DNA from: Nocardioides immobilis
Lineage (GTDB): Bacteria > Actinomycetota > Actinomycetes > Propionibacteriales > Nocardioidaceae
Length of the DNA stretch: 64,000 bases
Reading direction: 5' to 3'
Assembly: GCF_003515065.1 (NCBI RefSeq)
Contig: NZ_QXGH01000009.1
Coordinates: 1 to 64,000 of the forward strand
A program made the position numbers and the translations under genes. The notes under the pieces are model-generated. The model saw only the letters and a list, made by a program, of their open reading frames with translations. It was not told the origin of the DNA and did not search any database. Shown here one piece after another: positions 50,081 to 59,354 of the stretch (positions are counted from its first letter, which is position 1; each line of letters starts with the position of its first letter).

Positions 50081-51333
50081 CGGACGCCTCCTCGACCCTG
50101 GTCCAGGGAGTTGGGCAGCACGCCGCCGGCGGGCAACGGAACGATCAGGTGGCCGCGGATGATGCTGCCGTTCACGTCGCCGGCACCGAACACCGACGAG
50201 GTGTTGTAGACGAACGCCTTGATGTCGGTCAGGTAGCTCATCACCGTCCGGGTGTCCTGCTCGAGCGGTGAGGTGATCTGGTCGATGTTGCCGAGCGCGG
50301 CCGTCGCGTCCGTCACGAGCGGTCGCAGGTCAGCCACCACGGGTCGTGCCCGCTCAAGGGCGGGGCCCGCGGCGTCGACCGTCCGGCCGAGGTTGCCCAC
50401 GGTCGATCGGAACCGCTCCAACGCATCGGGCAGGTCGTCGGACGCCTGGTTCAGGCTGGCGAGAGTCGGGTCGAGCTGCGTCGTCAGGGCCTGGGTGCTG
50501 GTCATCGCCGCGCGAAGGTCCGCGGTGAGGCCGGGGAGCTCGTGCAGGCTGGCGCGCAGCTCGCCGTCGCTCGAGGCGAGCGCCGACAGGGTCTCCTGGG
50601 TCGCCTCCGCCAACCGGGCCACCCGGTCGTCGTTCTTCCCGACCGCGGTCGCGACGTCCGACAGGGCACCGACCAGCGTCGCGATCAGGTCCCGCCGGCT
50701 CTGGAGAGCCTCGACCACGGGCTGCATGGACCGCAGCGTCCCGGAGGTCGCTGCGAGGCCGTCGGGGAGGTGCTCGGGGGCCCTCGCCAGCGCCACGTCC
50801 GACTCGAGGAGCAGGTCGGTCAGGGCGAGCTGGGAGCGCTCGTCGAGGTGTTTGAGGATCTCGTCAGCCTGGACCGGGCGTTCGGTCTGGCTGATCGGGA
50901 TGACGTCGTCCTCGCCCAGCTCGCCGGCCGCGGACGTCCCCGGGTTGAGCTCGATCTGCATCTCGTTCAGGGGGTTCTTAGGACGCAGCACCGCACGCGC
51001 GTCGCGGTAGATGTCATAGTCGCCCTCCAGGACCATCGTGATCTTCGCAGTGCCGTTGTCAGTGGCCTCGGCCTCTGAGACGGTCCCCACGCGAACACCC
51101 GCGATGGTCACGGTGTTCTGGCTCGCGGGGTTCAGTCCCGGCACCTGCTCGAACTCGGCGACGACGACCGTGCGCTCACTCCAAGGGGCGGTCCCTCCGA
51201 GGTAGGACTTGATGATGGCCGCGGCCACCACGCCCAGCACCATCAGGACGACCAGTGCGGACACGTCGCGCCCGAGCCCAGGGACGGTGCGGAGCCGCTC
51301 GACGTACGCGGAAAGTCTGCTGCTCTCGTTCAT
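50077..51333 (-). CDS. mceE: Mce-family lipid-import protein (fifth, MceE position)
   Basis: The 418-residue protein has an N-terminal span (VSALVVLMVLGVVAAAIIKSYL), an MCE domain (VVAEFEQVPGLNPASQNTVTIAGVRVGTVSE; RPKNPLNEMQIELNPG) and a helical tail. The typical lipobox of MceE proteins in Mycobacterium is absent: there is no Cys in the whole protein. It ends in a short conserved C-terminus (SSVFGAGDVNGSIIRGHLIV). Both ends overlap neighbours by 4 bp. It is a subunit of the same hexamer as the other five Mce proteins. Confidence 0.9.
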   Translation of the reverse strand: MNESSRLSAYVERLRTVPGLGRDVSALVVLMVLGVVAAAIIKSYLGGTAPWSERTVVVAEFEQVPGLNPASQNTVTIAGVRVGTVSEAEATDNGTAKITMVLEGDYDIYRDARAVLRPKNPLNEMQIELNPGTSAAGELGEDDVIPISQTERPVQADEILKHLDERSQLALTDLLLESDVALARAPEHLPDGLAATSGTLRSMQPVVEALQSRRDLIATLVGALSDVATAVGKNDDRVARLAEATQETLSALASSDGELRASLHELPGLTADLRAAMTSTQALTTQLDPTLASLNQASDDLPDALERFRSTVGNLGRTVDAAGPALERARPVVADLRPLVTDATAALGNIDQITSPLEQDTRTVMSYLTDIKAFVYNTSSVFGAGDVNGSIIRGHLIVPLPAGGVLPNSLDQGRGGVR

Positions 51334-52790
51334 CGGTCGCCTCCAGTCACGAGCGGCAGGTCGAGCGGAACCAGGTCACCGGAGGGCAGTCCAGCGGGCC
51401 CGTTCTGGTCGGTTTGGTCGGGTTGGAGGCCGAGCGGCGGCGACTCGTCGTCGTTTGCGCCCTCCTGCGGCCCCTCGGGCAGCTGGTAGCCCAGCACCTC
51501 GAGGTACTGCTCGAACGACATCCCGACCACTCCGCCCGGGGTGCTCAGGCCTATTCCGGCCATCAGCCGGCCGTGGGCGCCGTTGTGGTCGTGGAACTTG
51601 AACACGTCGGCGGTGTGGGAGAGCAGGTATCCGGCCTCCTCGTAGAGCAGGTGGTCGTTGCCACCGCCCTGATAGGTCCCGGTGCCGTGCCAGGGCGAGA
51701 GGACCGCGGACGTGACCGGGCCGGTCAGCCGGTTCAGGACGGGACCCCTCACGTCGGACAGGACATCGGTGGCGCGAACCGTTCCGGGAACCAGGACCTC
51801 GACCAGGGGACGGGCCTCCCTCGCAACGACGCGGGCGTCGGCGATCACGGGCCGCGCGTCCACCAGCACGGGGTCGAGGTCGGCGAGGAGCGGGCCGAGT
51901 GTCTGCGCAGCGGGGCGGAAGTCCTCCGCCGTGGTGCGCAGCCGATCGAGCGTCTCGTCCAGGTCCGCCAAGCCAGCCTGCGTGATGCGGGCGGTTTCCG
52001 GTCCCTGCGCGATGGTGGCGGTCAAGGCCGCGCGCTCGTCGGCGAGTGCCGCGGTCGAGGTCGCGAGGCCGTCGATGATGCTGGTCAAGCGACCACGGTC
52101 GCGGGTCAGTGCGTCAGCCGTGTGCTGCAGTCCTGTCACGAGACCCGTGAGGTCGGTCCGCGGAGTGGTCCCGGTCAACGCGTCGAGAACGTCGGCTGCC
52201 GGCCCGAGCGTGCCGGGCGCCGAGGTGACGAGGTCGCGCACGGTACGACGACCGGTCCGGTCGAGCGTCTCGTCGAGGCTCGCGATCGTGCCGCGCACTG
52301 CCTCGGACGCCGATGGCGTGACTGCCGAGAGCACCTTGTCGAGCTCGACCGGGACCGACGTGTGGTCGACCGGGATGGTTGCTCCCTCGTCCGTCGCGCC
52401 GGCCCGCCCGCCGCGCACCAGCTCGACGTAGTACGTCCCGCCGAGCACGAGGGTCGGACGCACGTTGGCGGACGGGGCCGTGCCGAGCTTCTCCAGGGTG
52501 CCGTGGTCGAGCTTCATCTCGACCACTGCACGGCGTCCTTCGGAGCGCTCGACGTCGGTGACGGTGCCGACCTGGACACCGGCCAGCTTCACCACGCTCT
52601 GGTACGGCACGAGCTTGTACGCCTGGGAGAATTCAGCGCTGAGCGACTCCCCTGGCGTCATCACGGTCTCGACGCGGGACCGGTTGAAGGCCCCCAGCGA
52701 GAACAGGAGAAGGCCGACCAGGACCGCCACACCAACGGCCTTCGGGGACCGCGGAGCGCGCCGGATGAGGCGTTTTGACGTCGTACGCAT
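51330..52790 (-). CDS. mceD: Mce-family lipid-import protein (fourth, MceD position)
   Basis: The 486-residue protein, the longest of the six, has a span (AVGVAVLVGLLLFSLGAFNRS), an MCE domain (TPGESLSAEFSQAYKLVPYQSVVKLAGVQVGTVTDVE), a helical tail and an extra C-terminal region rich in Asp/Pro/Gly (EGPQEGANDDESPPLGLQPDQT). The added acidic tail is likely outside the tunnel. The start shares one base with the preceding stop (TGATG), so translation is coupled. Confidence 0.9.
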   Translation of the reverse strand: MRTTSKRLIRRAPRSPKAVGVAVLVGLLLFSLGAFNRSRVETVMTPGESLSAEFSQAYKLVPYQSVVKLAGVQVGTVTDVERSEGRRAVVEMKLDHGTLEKLGTAPSANVRPTLVLGGTYYVELVRGGRAGATDEGATIPVDHTSVPVELDKVLSAVTPSASEAVRGTIASLDETLDRTGRRTVRDLVTSAPGTLGPAADVLDALTGTTPRTDLTGLVTGLQHTADALTRDRGRLTSIIDGLATSTAALADERAALTATIAQGPETARITQAGLADLDETLDRLRTTAEDFRPAAQTLGPLLADLDPVLVDARPVIADARVVAREARPLVEVLVPGTVRATDVLSDVRGPVLNRLTGPVTSAVLSPWHGTGTYQGGGNDHLLYEEAGYLLSHTADVFKFHDHNGAHGRLMAGIGLSTPGGVVGMSFEQYLEVLGYQLPEGPQEGANDDESPPLGLQPDQTDQNGPAGLPSGDLVPLDLPLVTGGDR

Positions 52791-54085
52791 CAGTTCTCTC
52801 CAAGAGGCAGGCCAGGCGGCATCAGGCCCTCGGCCCGGTCGTACTGCGCTTCACCCGGGTCCGGGTACTGGTTCTGCGGCAGGTTGGCGTCGCCCGACGG
52901 GATCAGCGCGCCGAGCACGGTGTTGACGCCGGGTGTCACACCCAGGCGGGCGTAGCGGACGCCGGGCTCGGGGCCCTGGGACACGAAGCTCCGGCCGCGC
53001 AGGAACAGCTGCGCCATCTCGGGGGCGTACGGCGCGAGGACCTGCAGCGGGGTGAGCAGGTCGCCGATGGCCTGTCGGACGAGCGGCGCGAGCGGACGGG
53101 CGTCCGCCAGCACAACGGTCAGGTCCTCCAACGCCGGTTCGGCGAGCTCGGCCACATCTGGGACCTGGTCGGCTACCGGCACCGCGTCGCGGAGGAAGCC
53201 TCGCAGCGCCCGCTCCGAGCGAGCGAGCGCAGCCGCACCCGGCTCGAGCGCACTCATCGCCTGCGACGTGTCGGACAGCGGTCCTTGGAGCCGGTCCATC
53301 GCGCGCTGCGTGTGCGACAGGGTGTCCGGCAGCAGTTGGACTGACTCCCGCAGGGGCTCACCGGACGCGGAGAATGCGTCGAAGGTTTCGGCGGTCCGCA
53401 CGACGAGCTGCTGGAGCTCCGACTCGCGTCCGTGCAGTCTGCCGGACAGCGTCTCGATGTCACGGAGCAGCCCGACGAGATCGGTGCGCGGCGATGCGAG
53501 GGCACCCGACACCTCGCCGAGGTCGTTCAAGAGGTCAGGGGCTTTCGTGAGGAACCGCTTCAGGTCCTCGCCATGGCCGGCGACACCGGTCCCCATCGAT
53601 CGCAGCATCGCGACGGCTGCGTCGCGGGTCTTCGCGTCGAAGACGTCGAGCAGCTCGTAGATGTCGGCGGAGTCCGTGGTCTGGCTGACCGGGATCGGCT
53701 CGTTGCCGAGTTCACCGGCGTCTGAGGTGCCCGGGTCGAGCTCGACGAACTTCGTCGCCAGCGCGGACAGGTCCCACAGCTCGACCTGCGCGTCGCGGTA
53801 CACGTCGACGTCACCCTCGAGGACCATCGTCACCAGAGCAGCGCCGTCCTGATACTCGATCTCGCTGACCCTTCCGATCCGCCGGCTGTTCTGGCGGACC
53901 GCATCGTTGGCGCGCAGGGAGTGGACGTCCTCGACCAGCGCCTGGACCTCGGTCGTCTTCGCGAACGGCATGCCGGTCTGGGCCTTGAACGTCAGGAAGA
54001 GCACACCCGCCAGCACGACCAGCACGATCCCGCCCGCGCGGAACGCAAGGGACCGACTCTGAAACTCCGGGGTCACCTTGATCAT
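52790..54085 (-). CDS. mceC: Mce-family lipid-import protein (third, MceC position)
   Basis: The 431-residue protein has a span (AGGIVLVVLAGVLFLTFKAQ), an MCE domain (TEVQALVEDVHSLRANDAVRQNSRRIGRVSEIEYQDGAALVTMVLE; WDLSALATKFVELDPG) and a helical tail ending PEMAQLFLRGRSFVSQGPEPGVRYARLGVTPG. No Cys. It overlaps the upstream MceB gene by 4 bp. Confidence 0.9.
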   Translation of the reverse strand: MIKVTPEFQSRSLAFRAGGIVLVVLAGVLFLTFKAQTGMPFAKTTEVQALVEDVHSLRANDAVRQNSRRIGRVSEIEYQDGAALVTMVLEGDVDVYRDAQVELWDLSALATKFVELDPGTSDAGELGNEPIPVSQTTDSADIYELLDVFDAKTRDAAVAMLRSMGTGVAGHGEDLKRFLTKAPDLLNDLGEVSGALASPRTDLVGLLRDIETLSGRLHGRESELQQLVVRTAETFDAFSASGEPLRESVQLLPDTLSHTQRAMDRLQGPLSDTSQAMSALEPGAAALARSERALRGFLRDAVPVADQVPDVAELAEPALEDLTVVLADARPLAPLVRQAIGDLLTPLQVLAPYAPEMAQLFLRGRSFVSQGPEPGVRYARLGVTPGVNTVLGALIPSGDANLPQNQYPDPGEAQYDRAEGLMPPGLPLGEN

Positions 54086-55503
54086 CGCGAAACACCTCCG
54101 AGAAGCTGCTCCAGGAGGTTCTCCTCCTGTTGGGCGGACAGACCGGTTGCACTCTGCCTCTCGGCCGAGCCCCGGTTCCCGCCGAGGCCGCCGAGGAGGC
54201 CGTCGAGGTCGAGGACGTCGTCGAGCACGTCGTTGACAGGTCCCTGCCTCGGACCGTCGTCGCGACCCGGACCCTCGAGGTTGGGAGCGGTCGGGACCTC
54301 GACGTCGTCCAGCAGATCGTCCGGGAGGCCGGGCACGATCCCGGCCGCCGTGTCGTCGAGTGCTGCCGGCGACAGCGGCACCATCGCCTTGAAGTAGTGG
54401 CTGATCGCGTCGTAGTCGCTGGTGGCGAGGGACCAGCCCTTCACGAACTCCATGAGGTCAGTCAGGCTCTGCCCGCTCAGCGCCGTCGTCGTGAGCCGGG
54501 CACCCGCGGAGGAGGCCGGGACCAAGTCACGGGCGGCCGGGCGGAGGGCGGCGACGACCGGGGCCGCTTCCTGCAACAGGTCCTCTGCCTTGCGGAGCAC
54601 CGGCGGAAGGGCGCCCAGCGCGGGATCGGCGGCGTCGGCGAAGCGCAGCAGCTCGCCACTGATGTCGTCGAGGTCGTCGGTGATCGGGCGGAGCGACTGA
54701 AGGGTGCGCCGGGCCGGGCCGGCCGCGGCGGAGAGCTCGACGAGAGCTGCCCGCGAGCTGCGGATGGTCTGCGGCAGGTTCTGCAGCGCGAGCTCGAGCG
54801 ACCCGCGCTCGGAGGCGACGATCGCCAACAGGGTGGTCGCCGACTCGACCAGTCGGTCGAGCTGTCGTCCGTCGTCGGCGCCGAGGGCCCTCGCGACGGG
54901 CTCTGCGTTCTCGACCAAGGTCGTCAACAGCTCGTTCTGGTCGTTCAGGATGTCGGCCAGATCCTCGGTCTGCCGCATCGCAGGTGCGAGCGCGGCGATC
55001 GCCTGGTCCGCCTGCTTGCCGCGACCGCGCAGTCCCTCACCAAGCTCGGTGACCAGTGCGGCGAGCGCGACCGAGGCGGGTGTGTCCACCGAGTTGAGGA
55101 CGTCCTGGAGGTCCACCACGCGGGCGGTGTTCCCCGCGGGGATGACCATCGGCGTCGCGAGCGCCGGGGCGTCCGGGCTGCCTCGGTCCAGCCGCACGAA
55201 CCGCTCGCCGAGGAGGTCCTGGGTCGTGATGGTGGCGGTCGCGTCCTCGTGCAGCGGGAGCACCCGTGCGTCGAGTCGCATCGTGACCTGGGCCGCGCCG
55301 TCCTCGAGCTCGACGTCAGTGACCTCGCCGACGTCGACACCGGCCGCCTTCACGACGTTGCCGGGCACGAGCGGGCTCGCGTCCTCGAAGACGGCGACGA
55401 CCTCGATGTCGTCGTCGGAGCCGTCCTGCAGGAGCACGATGGCGGCAGCGATGGCGAGAACGAGTGCGCTGGCGGCTGCGAGCAGGGTGCGCTTGCTTGT
55501 CAT
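54082..55503 (-). CDS. mceB: Mce-family lipid-import protein (second, MceB position)
   Basis: The 473-residue protein starts at the ATG at 55503 (MTSKRTLLAAASALVLAIAA), which overlaps the MceA stop (ATGA); the open frame upstream is shadow of MceA. It has an anchor, an MCE domain (EVVAVFEDASPLVPGNVVKAAGVDVGEVTDVELEDGAAQVTMRLD; ITTQDLLGERFVRLDRGSPD), a helical tail and a Gly/Asp/Leu-rich C-terminus (DVLDDVLDLDGLLGGLGGN) that may close or cap the tunnel. No Cys. Confidence 0.9.
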   Translation of the reverse strand: MTSKRTLLAAASALVLAIAAAIVLLQDGSDDDIEVVAVFEDASPLVPGNVVKAAGVDVGEVTDVELEDGAAQVTMRLDARVLPLHEDATATITTQDLLGERFVRLDRGSPDAPALATPMVIPAGNTARVVDLQDVLNSVDTPASVALAALVTELGEGLRGRGKQADQAIAALAPAMRQTEDLADILNDQNELLTTLVENAEPVARALGADDGRQLDRLVESATTLLAIVASERGSLELALQNLPQTIRSSRAALVELSAAAGPARRTLQSLRPITDDLDDISGELLRFADAADPALGALPPVLRKAEDLLQEAAPVVAALRPAARDLVPASSAGARLTTTALSGQSLTDLMEFVKGWSLATSDYDAISHYFKAMVPLSPAALDDTAAGIVPGLPDDLLDDVEVPTAPNLEGPGRDDGPRQGPVNDVLDDVLDLDGLLGGLGGNRGSAERQSATGLSAQQEENLLEQLLGGVSR

Positions 55504-56723
55504 CGGATCACGCTTCCTGTTGCGTCGGTCCACGGCTGGCCTTCGGGTGCTCCGGGCGGCGGGTTGGGGTTCTGCCGAGCGGTAGGCAGGGGCACGAGGC
55601 TCTCGTTCAGCGCGTTCGTCCCCGGAGCCAGTAGGCCCGCCCAGGTGTGACCGGCGCCGTCGTACGGCGCAAAGGCCTGGCCCCAGTTGTGCAGTCCGCC
55701 GATCGCCTCCGGCGTGTACGGGCGGAGGAATGCGAGCGCGGGACCCAGGTCGCTCATCAGCCGGTCGAGGCCCGGCACGACCTGATGACTGGAATCGAGC
55801 AAGCCCGGGGTCTGCTGGAGGAGCTCGTCCGCGGCGGCCAGGAGCGGCCGGAGCTCGGCGACGGTCGGCCGGAGGTCGACCAGGGTAGGAGCCAGGTTGG
55901 CGCTCACCCGGGGCAGCAGCGCGGTCGCCGGCCGGAGGTCGTTCAGGAGCGCCACCGTCGAGCGGGATGCGCCCGGCACCTTGCCGAGGGTACGGTCGGC
56001 GGTTCGGATGAGGTCCGGCAGCTCGGCGAGGGTGGCGCTGAGGTTGGTCTGCTCCTCGGCGACCGAGGACGCAAGGTCGGTCAGGTCGGACACGGTGTCC
56101 GCGACCTCGTCCCGCCGCGACGCGGCCAGGGTGGTCAGCTCGGACAGCTGCTCGACCAGGGTCCTGATCGCAGGACCGTCCTCCCCGATTGCCCGCAGCA
56201 CCTCGCCCAGGGCGTTGACGGTTCCCGACGCACCCCGGATCGTCGCGCGCAGGTCGTCCTCGTTGCCGTCGATGGTCCGGTTGAGGTCGGCGAAGAGCGC
56301 AGTGAGCCGCTTCCTGGTCGGGGCGTCGAGCGCCTGCAGGACCTGGTCGACCTCCACCTGTGTGGACTCCACCTCGACGAAGGCGCCCTCGGGCAGCTCG
56401 GCGTTGGCGTCCGAGCCTGGGTAGAGGGTCAGCACCCGCTCTCCGACGGCGGAGACCCACTCGACACGGGACGTCGTCCCGTCGTGCAGAGGGGCGAAGT
56501 CGTCGTCGATGGAGACGGTCACGACGGCCTTGCCGTCCCGGACCCCGAGGTCGGTGACCTGGCCGGCGTGGTGTCCGTTGATCCACACGGGAGTCCGCTC
56601 CGCAACCTGCGCGGCGGACGGGATGACGAGGCTCACCTCGTAGTCGTCGTCACTCAGGTAGGCAGTGCCGCCCGCGAGCAGCACGACGGCGGCCGCCAGG
56701 CCGATCCAGCGCTTTCGTGGCAT
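55500..56723 (-). CDS. mceA: Mce-family lipid-import protein (first, MceA position)
   Basis: The 407-residue protein has a span (WIGLAAAVVLLAGGTAYL), an MCE domain (YEVSLVIPSAAQVAERTPVWINGHHAGQVTDLGVRDGKAVVTVSID; VEWVSAVGERVLTLYPGSD) and a helical tail ending FLRPYTPEAIGGLHNWGQAFAPYDGAGHTW. The C-terminus is Pro-rich. First mce gene after the ATPase, 6 nt downstream. Assigning the letters A-F follows gene order only. Confidence 0.92.
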   Translation of the reverse strand: MPRKRWIGLAAAVVLLAGGTAYLSDDDYEVSLVIPSAAQVAERTPVWINGHHAGQVTDLGVRDGKAVVTVSIDDDFAPLHDGTTSRVEWVSAVGERVLTLYPGSDANAELPEGAFVEVESTQVEVDQVLQALDAPTRKRLTALFADLNRTIDGNEDDLRATIRGASGTVNALGEVLRAIGEDGPAIRTLVEQLSELTTLAASRRDEVADTVSDLTDLASSVAEEQTNLSATLAELPDLIRTADRTLGKVPGASRSTVALLNDLRPATALLPRVSANLAPTLVDLRPTVAELRPLLAAADELLQQTPGLLDSSHQVVPGLDRLMSDLGPALAFLRPYTPEAIGGLHNWGQAFAPYDGAGHTWAGLLAPGTNALNESLVPLPTARQNPNPPPGAPEGQPWTDATGSVIR

Positions 56724-56729
56724 CCTCGA

Positions 56730-57572
56730 TCAGTCCATCCCGAGCGGGCCGACGGAGTCACCCGACAGGAACTGCCGGACGAAAGGCATGTCCGAGTTGA
56801 AGGCCTCTTCGGTCTCGCCGTAGTGGATGAGCTTTCCCTGCCACACGACGCCGACGTAGTCGCTGACCTTGCGGGCGGTCCGGATGTCGTGCGTGACCAG
56901 CACGTAGGTGCCGCCGTGCTCGGCATGCATCTTCAGGATCAGGTCGTTGAGCAGGCTGGTGCGCACCGGGTCGAGGCCGGAGTCCGGCTCGTCGAACATG
57001 ACCACGCTGGGGTTGAGAACCAGCGCGCGCGCGAAGCCGGCCCGCTTCTTCATCCCTCCCGACACCTCGCCGGGGTACTTCGACACGGCGCGGGTGAGGC
57101 CCACCTCGTCGAGGTGGCCCATGACGATCTCGCGGATCTCCGACTCGCGCTTCTTGGTGTGCTTGCGCAGGGGGAACGCGACGTTGTCGAAGATGTTCAT
57201 CGACCCGAACAGGGCGCCGTCCTGGAACAGCACACCGAACCGCTTGCGGATCTCTTGGCGCTCCTTCTCAGAGATGTGCCAGATGTCGTTGCCGAACACC
57301 TCAACCACCCCGGAATCGGGCTCGAGCAGACCGACGATGTGCTTGAGCAGCACGCTCTTGCCCGTGCCCGACGGGCCGAGCACGGTCGTGATCGCGTCGT
57401 CGACGAAGTTGAGGTTGAGCCCGGTCAGGACGTCGAAGGAGCCGAAGGACTTCTTGACGTTCTTGATCCGGACGCTGTGCTCGAGGTGCGGCGCCGGGTC
57501 GACGATGATGCCCTGGGAGTAGATCTCCTCATAGGTGCGGTCGTCGTCGAGGGTTGCCAGAGGTGCGGACAT
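56730..57572 (-). CDS. mceG: MceG-type ABC transporter ATPase
   Basis: The 280-residue protein has all ABC motifs: Walker A GPSGTGKS (residues 66-73), signature SGGMKKR (171-177), Walker B VMFDEPDSGLDP (191-202) and the switch His228. The signature GGMKKRAGFARAL and the following DPVRTSLLNDLI resemble MlaF/MceG. A short C-terminal extension (FVRQFLSGDSVGPLGMD) corresponds to the region that anchors MceG to its partners. It powers the YrbE pair. In Mycobacterium mceG is unlinked and shared, whereas here it lies inside the operon between yrbEB and mceA. AAAGGA precedes the ATG at 57572. Confidence 0.93.
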   Translation of the reverse strand: MSAPLATLDDDRTYEEIYSQGIIVDPAPHLEHSVRIKNVKKSFGSFDVLTGLNLNFVDDAITTVLGPSGTGKSVLLKHIVGLLEPDSGVVEVFGNDIWHISEKERQEIRKRFGVLFQDGALFGSMNIFDNVAFPLRKHTKKRESEIREIVMGHLDEVGLTRAVSKYPGEVSGGMKKRAGFARALVLNPSVVMFDEPDSGLDPVRTSLLNDLILKMHAEHGGTYVLVTHDIRTARKVSDYVGVVWQGKLIHYGETEEAFNSDMPFVRQFLSGDSVGPLGMD

Positions 57573-57616
57573 GTCGTGGTCCTTTCGGTGGATCTCCGAG
57601 GAAGGAGTCGTGCCGG

Positions 57617-58477
57617 TCAGAAGCTGATGGGAGCGCGGGTGAGCGCGCCGAAGAACAGTTGCTGGAAGACGGCTCCGAGCACGCTGACGATGACGAGGTT
57701 GATGACCATCGACTTGGCGGTGGCCTTGCCCACCCCGACCGGTCCGCCACTGGCGTGGAAGCCGTAGTAGCAGCCGACAAGGACGATCAGGATGCCCATG
57801 ATCGTCGCCTGGAGCAGCGACAGCAGCAGGTCCTGCTGCGTGGTGAAGGACCAGAAGACGGAGAGATATCCTCCAGCCGACACGCTCTGGAACAGGTAGA
57901 CGTTCATGTAGTAGCCGAGCACGTACATCAGCCCGGTGCCGGCGATGAACATGAAGGGCGTCACGATGATCATTGCGAGGACCCGGGTGTTCACGAGGTA
58001 TGCGCGCGCGTCGAGGCCCATCACCTCGAGTGCGTCGATCTCCTCGCTGATCCGCATCGAGCCCAGCTCGGCGACCAAGCCGCACGCGACCTTCGCCGAG
58101 AGGATCCAACCCCACATCTCGGGCGCCACCGTGTAGTCACCGGTCGAGCTGAACACCGCGGTGTAGCCGCCGGCACCGAGCTGGGCCAGGAGGTAGTGCG
58201 CCTCCAGGGCGATCTCGGCAGCGAGCATGCACATCATGAACCAGATGATGAAAGTGCTCTTGAGGATGATGATCCCGGCTTGGCGCAGCACCTCGGTGCC
58301 GTAGTGCCGGACGTCGGGCATCGATCTCACGATTCCGAAACTGAAGGTCGCGATGCCGCCGAGGTCCGCGAGCAGCGAGCTGCCGTCGCTGTACCCGCCC
58401 ATCCCCCCCGTGCTGGCAGTCGCAGCCGGCTCGGTCTCCTCGTCGGCGTCGAGCGGTCCGTTCGTCGTTGTCGTCAT
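57617..58477 (-). CDS. yrbEB: YrbE/MlaE-family permease (YrbEB)
   Basis: The 286-residue protein has five or six spans and the family markers SMPDVRHYGTEVLRQAGIIILKSTFIIWFMM, CGLVAELGSMRISEEIDALEVMGLDARAYLVNTRVLAM (the EALE-type coupling helix) and GKATAKSMVINLVIVSVLGAVF. It pairs with YrbEA to form the membrane channel under the Mce hexamer. N-terminal 25 residues are acidic and disordered. It lies 10 nt after YrbEA. Confidence 0.93.
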   Translation of the reverse strand: MTTTTNGPLDADEETEPAATASTGGMGGYSDGSSLLADLGGIATFSFGIVRSMPDVRHYGTEVLRQAGIIILKSTFIIWFMMCMLAAEIALEAHYLLAQLGAGGYTAVFSSTGDYTVAPEMWGWILSAKVACGLVAELGSMRISEEIDALEVMGLDARAYLVNTRVLAMIIVTPFMFIAGTGLMYVLGYYMNVYLFQSVSAGGYLSVFWSFTTQQDLLLSLLQATIMGILIVLVGCYYGFHASGGPVGVGKATAKSMVINLVIVSVLGAVFQQLFFGALTRAPISF

Positions 58478-58487
58478 GATCGGTTCC

Positions 58488-59354
58488 TCACCGGTTGATG
58501 AGCATGTCGGGGTTCAGGCCGAGCATGGTCGCGTTGACGATGAAGTTGATGACCCAGATCGCGGCGAACGAGAGCACGACCGCCTCGTTGACGGCACGAC
58601 CCACGCCTTCGGCGCCACCCCGGGCAGTCAGGCCCTTCTGCGCTGAGACGACGCCGATGAACAGGCCGATGAGCGTGCACTTGATCGTGGATCCGACGAG
58701 CTCGGGCACGGTCAGTGAGCCGAAGAGGTTGCCGAGGAACGCACCTGGCGACGTGGTGCCGAGCCAGGTGGCGGACGCCATCGCCATCCCCAGGCCGAGC
58801 ACGCTGCCGAGGACGTTGAACGCGACCATCATCACGGTGATCGCGATGACCCGCGGCAGAACAAGTGCACGAACGGCGTCGACGCCCAGCACCGTGAACG
58901 CGTCGAGCTCCTCCCGGATCTTCCTGGCCCCGAGGTCAGCGGTCATCGCCGTGCCCATCACGCCGGCAACGGCCATGCCTGCACAGAAGGGGGAGATCTC
59001 GCGAAGGCTCGCCATCACGAAGTAGGTGCCGAGCCGGTTGCCGGCGCCGAGCAGGCTCACCAGGTCATACGCGTAGTTGGCGATCAAGAAGGTGAAGCCA
59101 CCAACGGCCAGTGTGACCGGCAGCCAGCAGAACCGCAGCATGGCGTACATCTCGTCGCGGGTGGCGGCCCAGTAGCCTCGCGGCTCCCTCACCGCGGTGG
59201 TCACCAGCTGGGCCAGAAGCCGTCCCGACTCCCCCACATCGGTCACGATTCGCTGCACGCCCGACGGGCTGGCGTGCATCACGCGTCCGGACGTCGTCAG
59301 CCGCCGGCCGGTCTCGTCGGCCTCCTCGGTCGGTGCAAGATCGACCGCCATCAC
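58488..59354 (-). CDS. yrbEA: YrbE/MlaE-family permease (YrbEA)
   Basis: The 288-residue protein matches the same fold: FCWLPVTLAVGGFTFLIANYAYDLV, SPFCAGMAVAGVMGTAMTADLGARKIREELDAFTVLGVDAVRALVLPRVIA (coupling segment) and GVGRAVNEAVVLSFAAIWVINFIVN. Its start overlaps the stop of the flavin reductase gene (ATGA), so the Mce transporter is co-translated with the redox enzymes before it. This connection of import and metabolism is the core argument for a single operon. Confidence 0.93.
   Translation of the reverse strand: MMAVDLAPTEEADETGRRLTTSGRVMHASPSGVQRIVTDVGESGRLLAQLVTTAVREPRGYWAATRDEMYAMLRFCWLPVTLAVGGFTFLIANYAYDLVSLLGAGNRLGTYFVMASLREISPFCAGMAVAGVMGTAMTADLGARKIREELDAFTVLGVDAVRALVLPRVIAITVMMVAFNVLGSVLGLGMAMASATWLGTTSPGAFLGNLFGSLTVPELVGSTIKCTLIGLFIGVVSAQKGLTARGGAEGVGRAVNEAVVLSFAAIWVINFIVNATMLGLNPDMLINR

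Noticed and set aside
48065..50209. A 714-codon open frame on the plus strand, opposite mceF/RND genes
   Set aside because: It is antisense to well-supported genes, rich in Arg/Gly/Asp without motifs, and typical of shadow frames in GC-rich DNA. The same applies to an 895-codon frame at 60548-63235.
37377..59354. Cholesterol (Mce4/KstR) catabolism locus
   Set aside because: No ring-degradation genes (kstD, hsa, kshA type) are present, and the carboxylase/AtuA genes point to a different chemistry.
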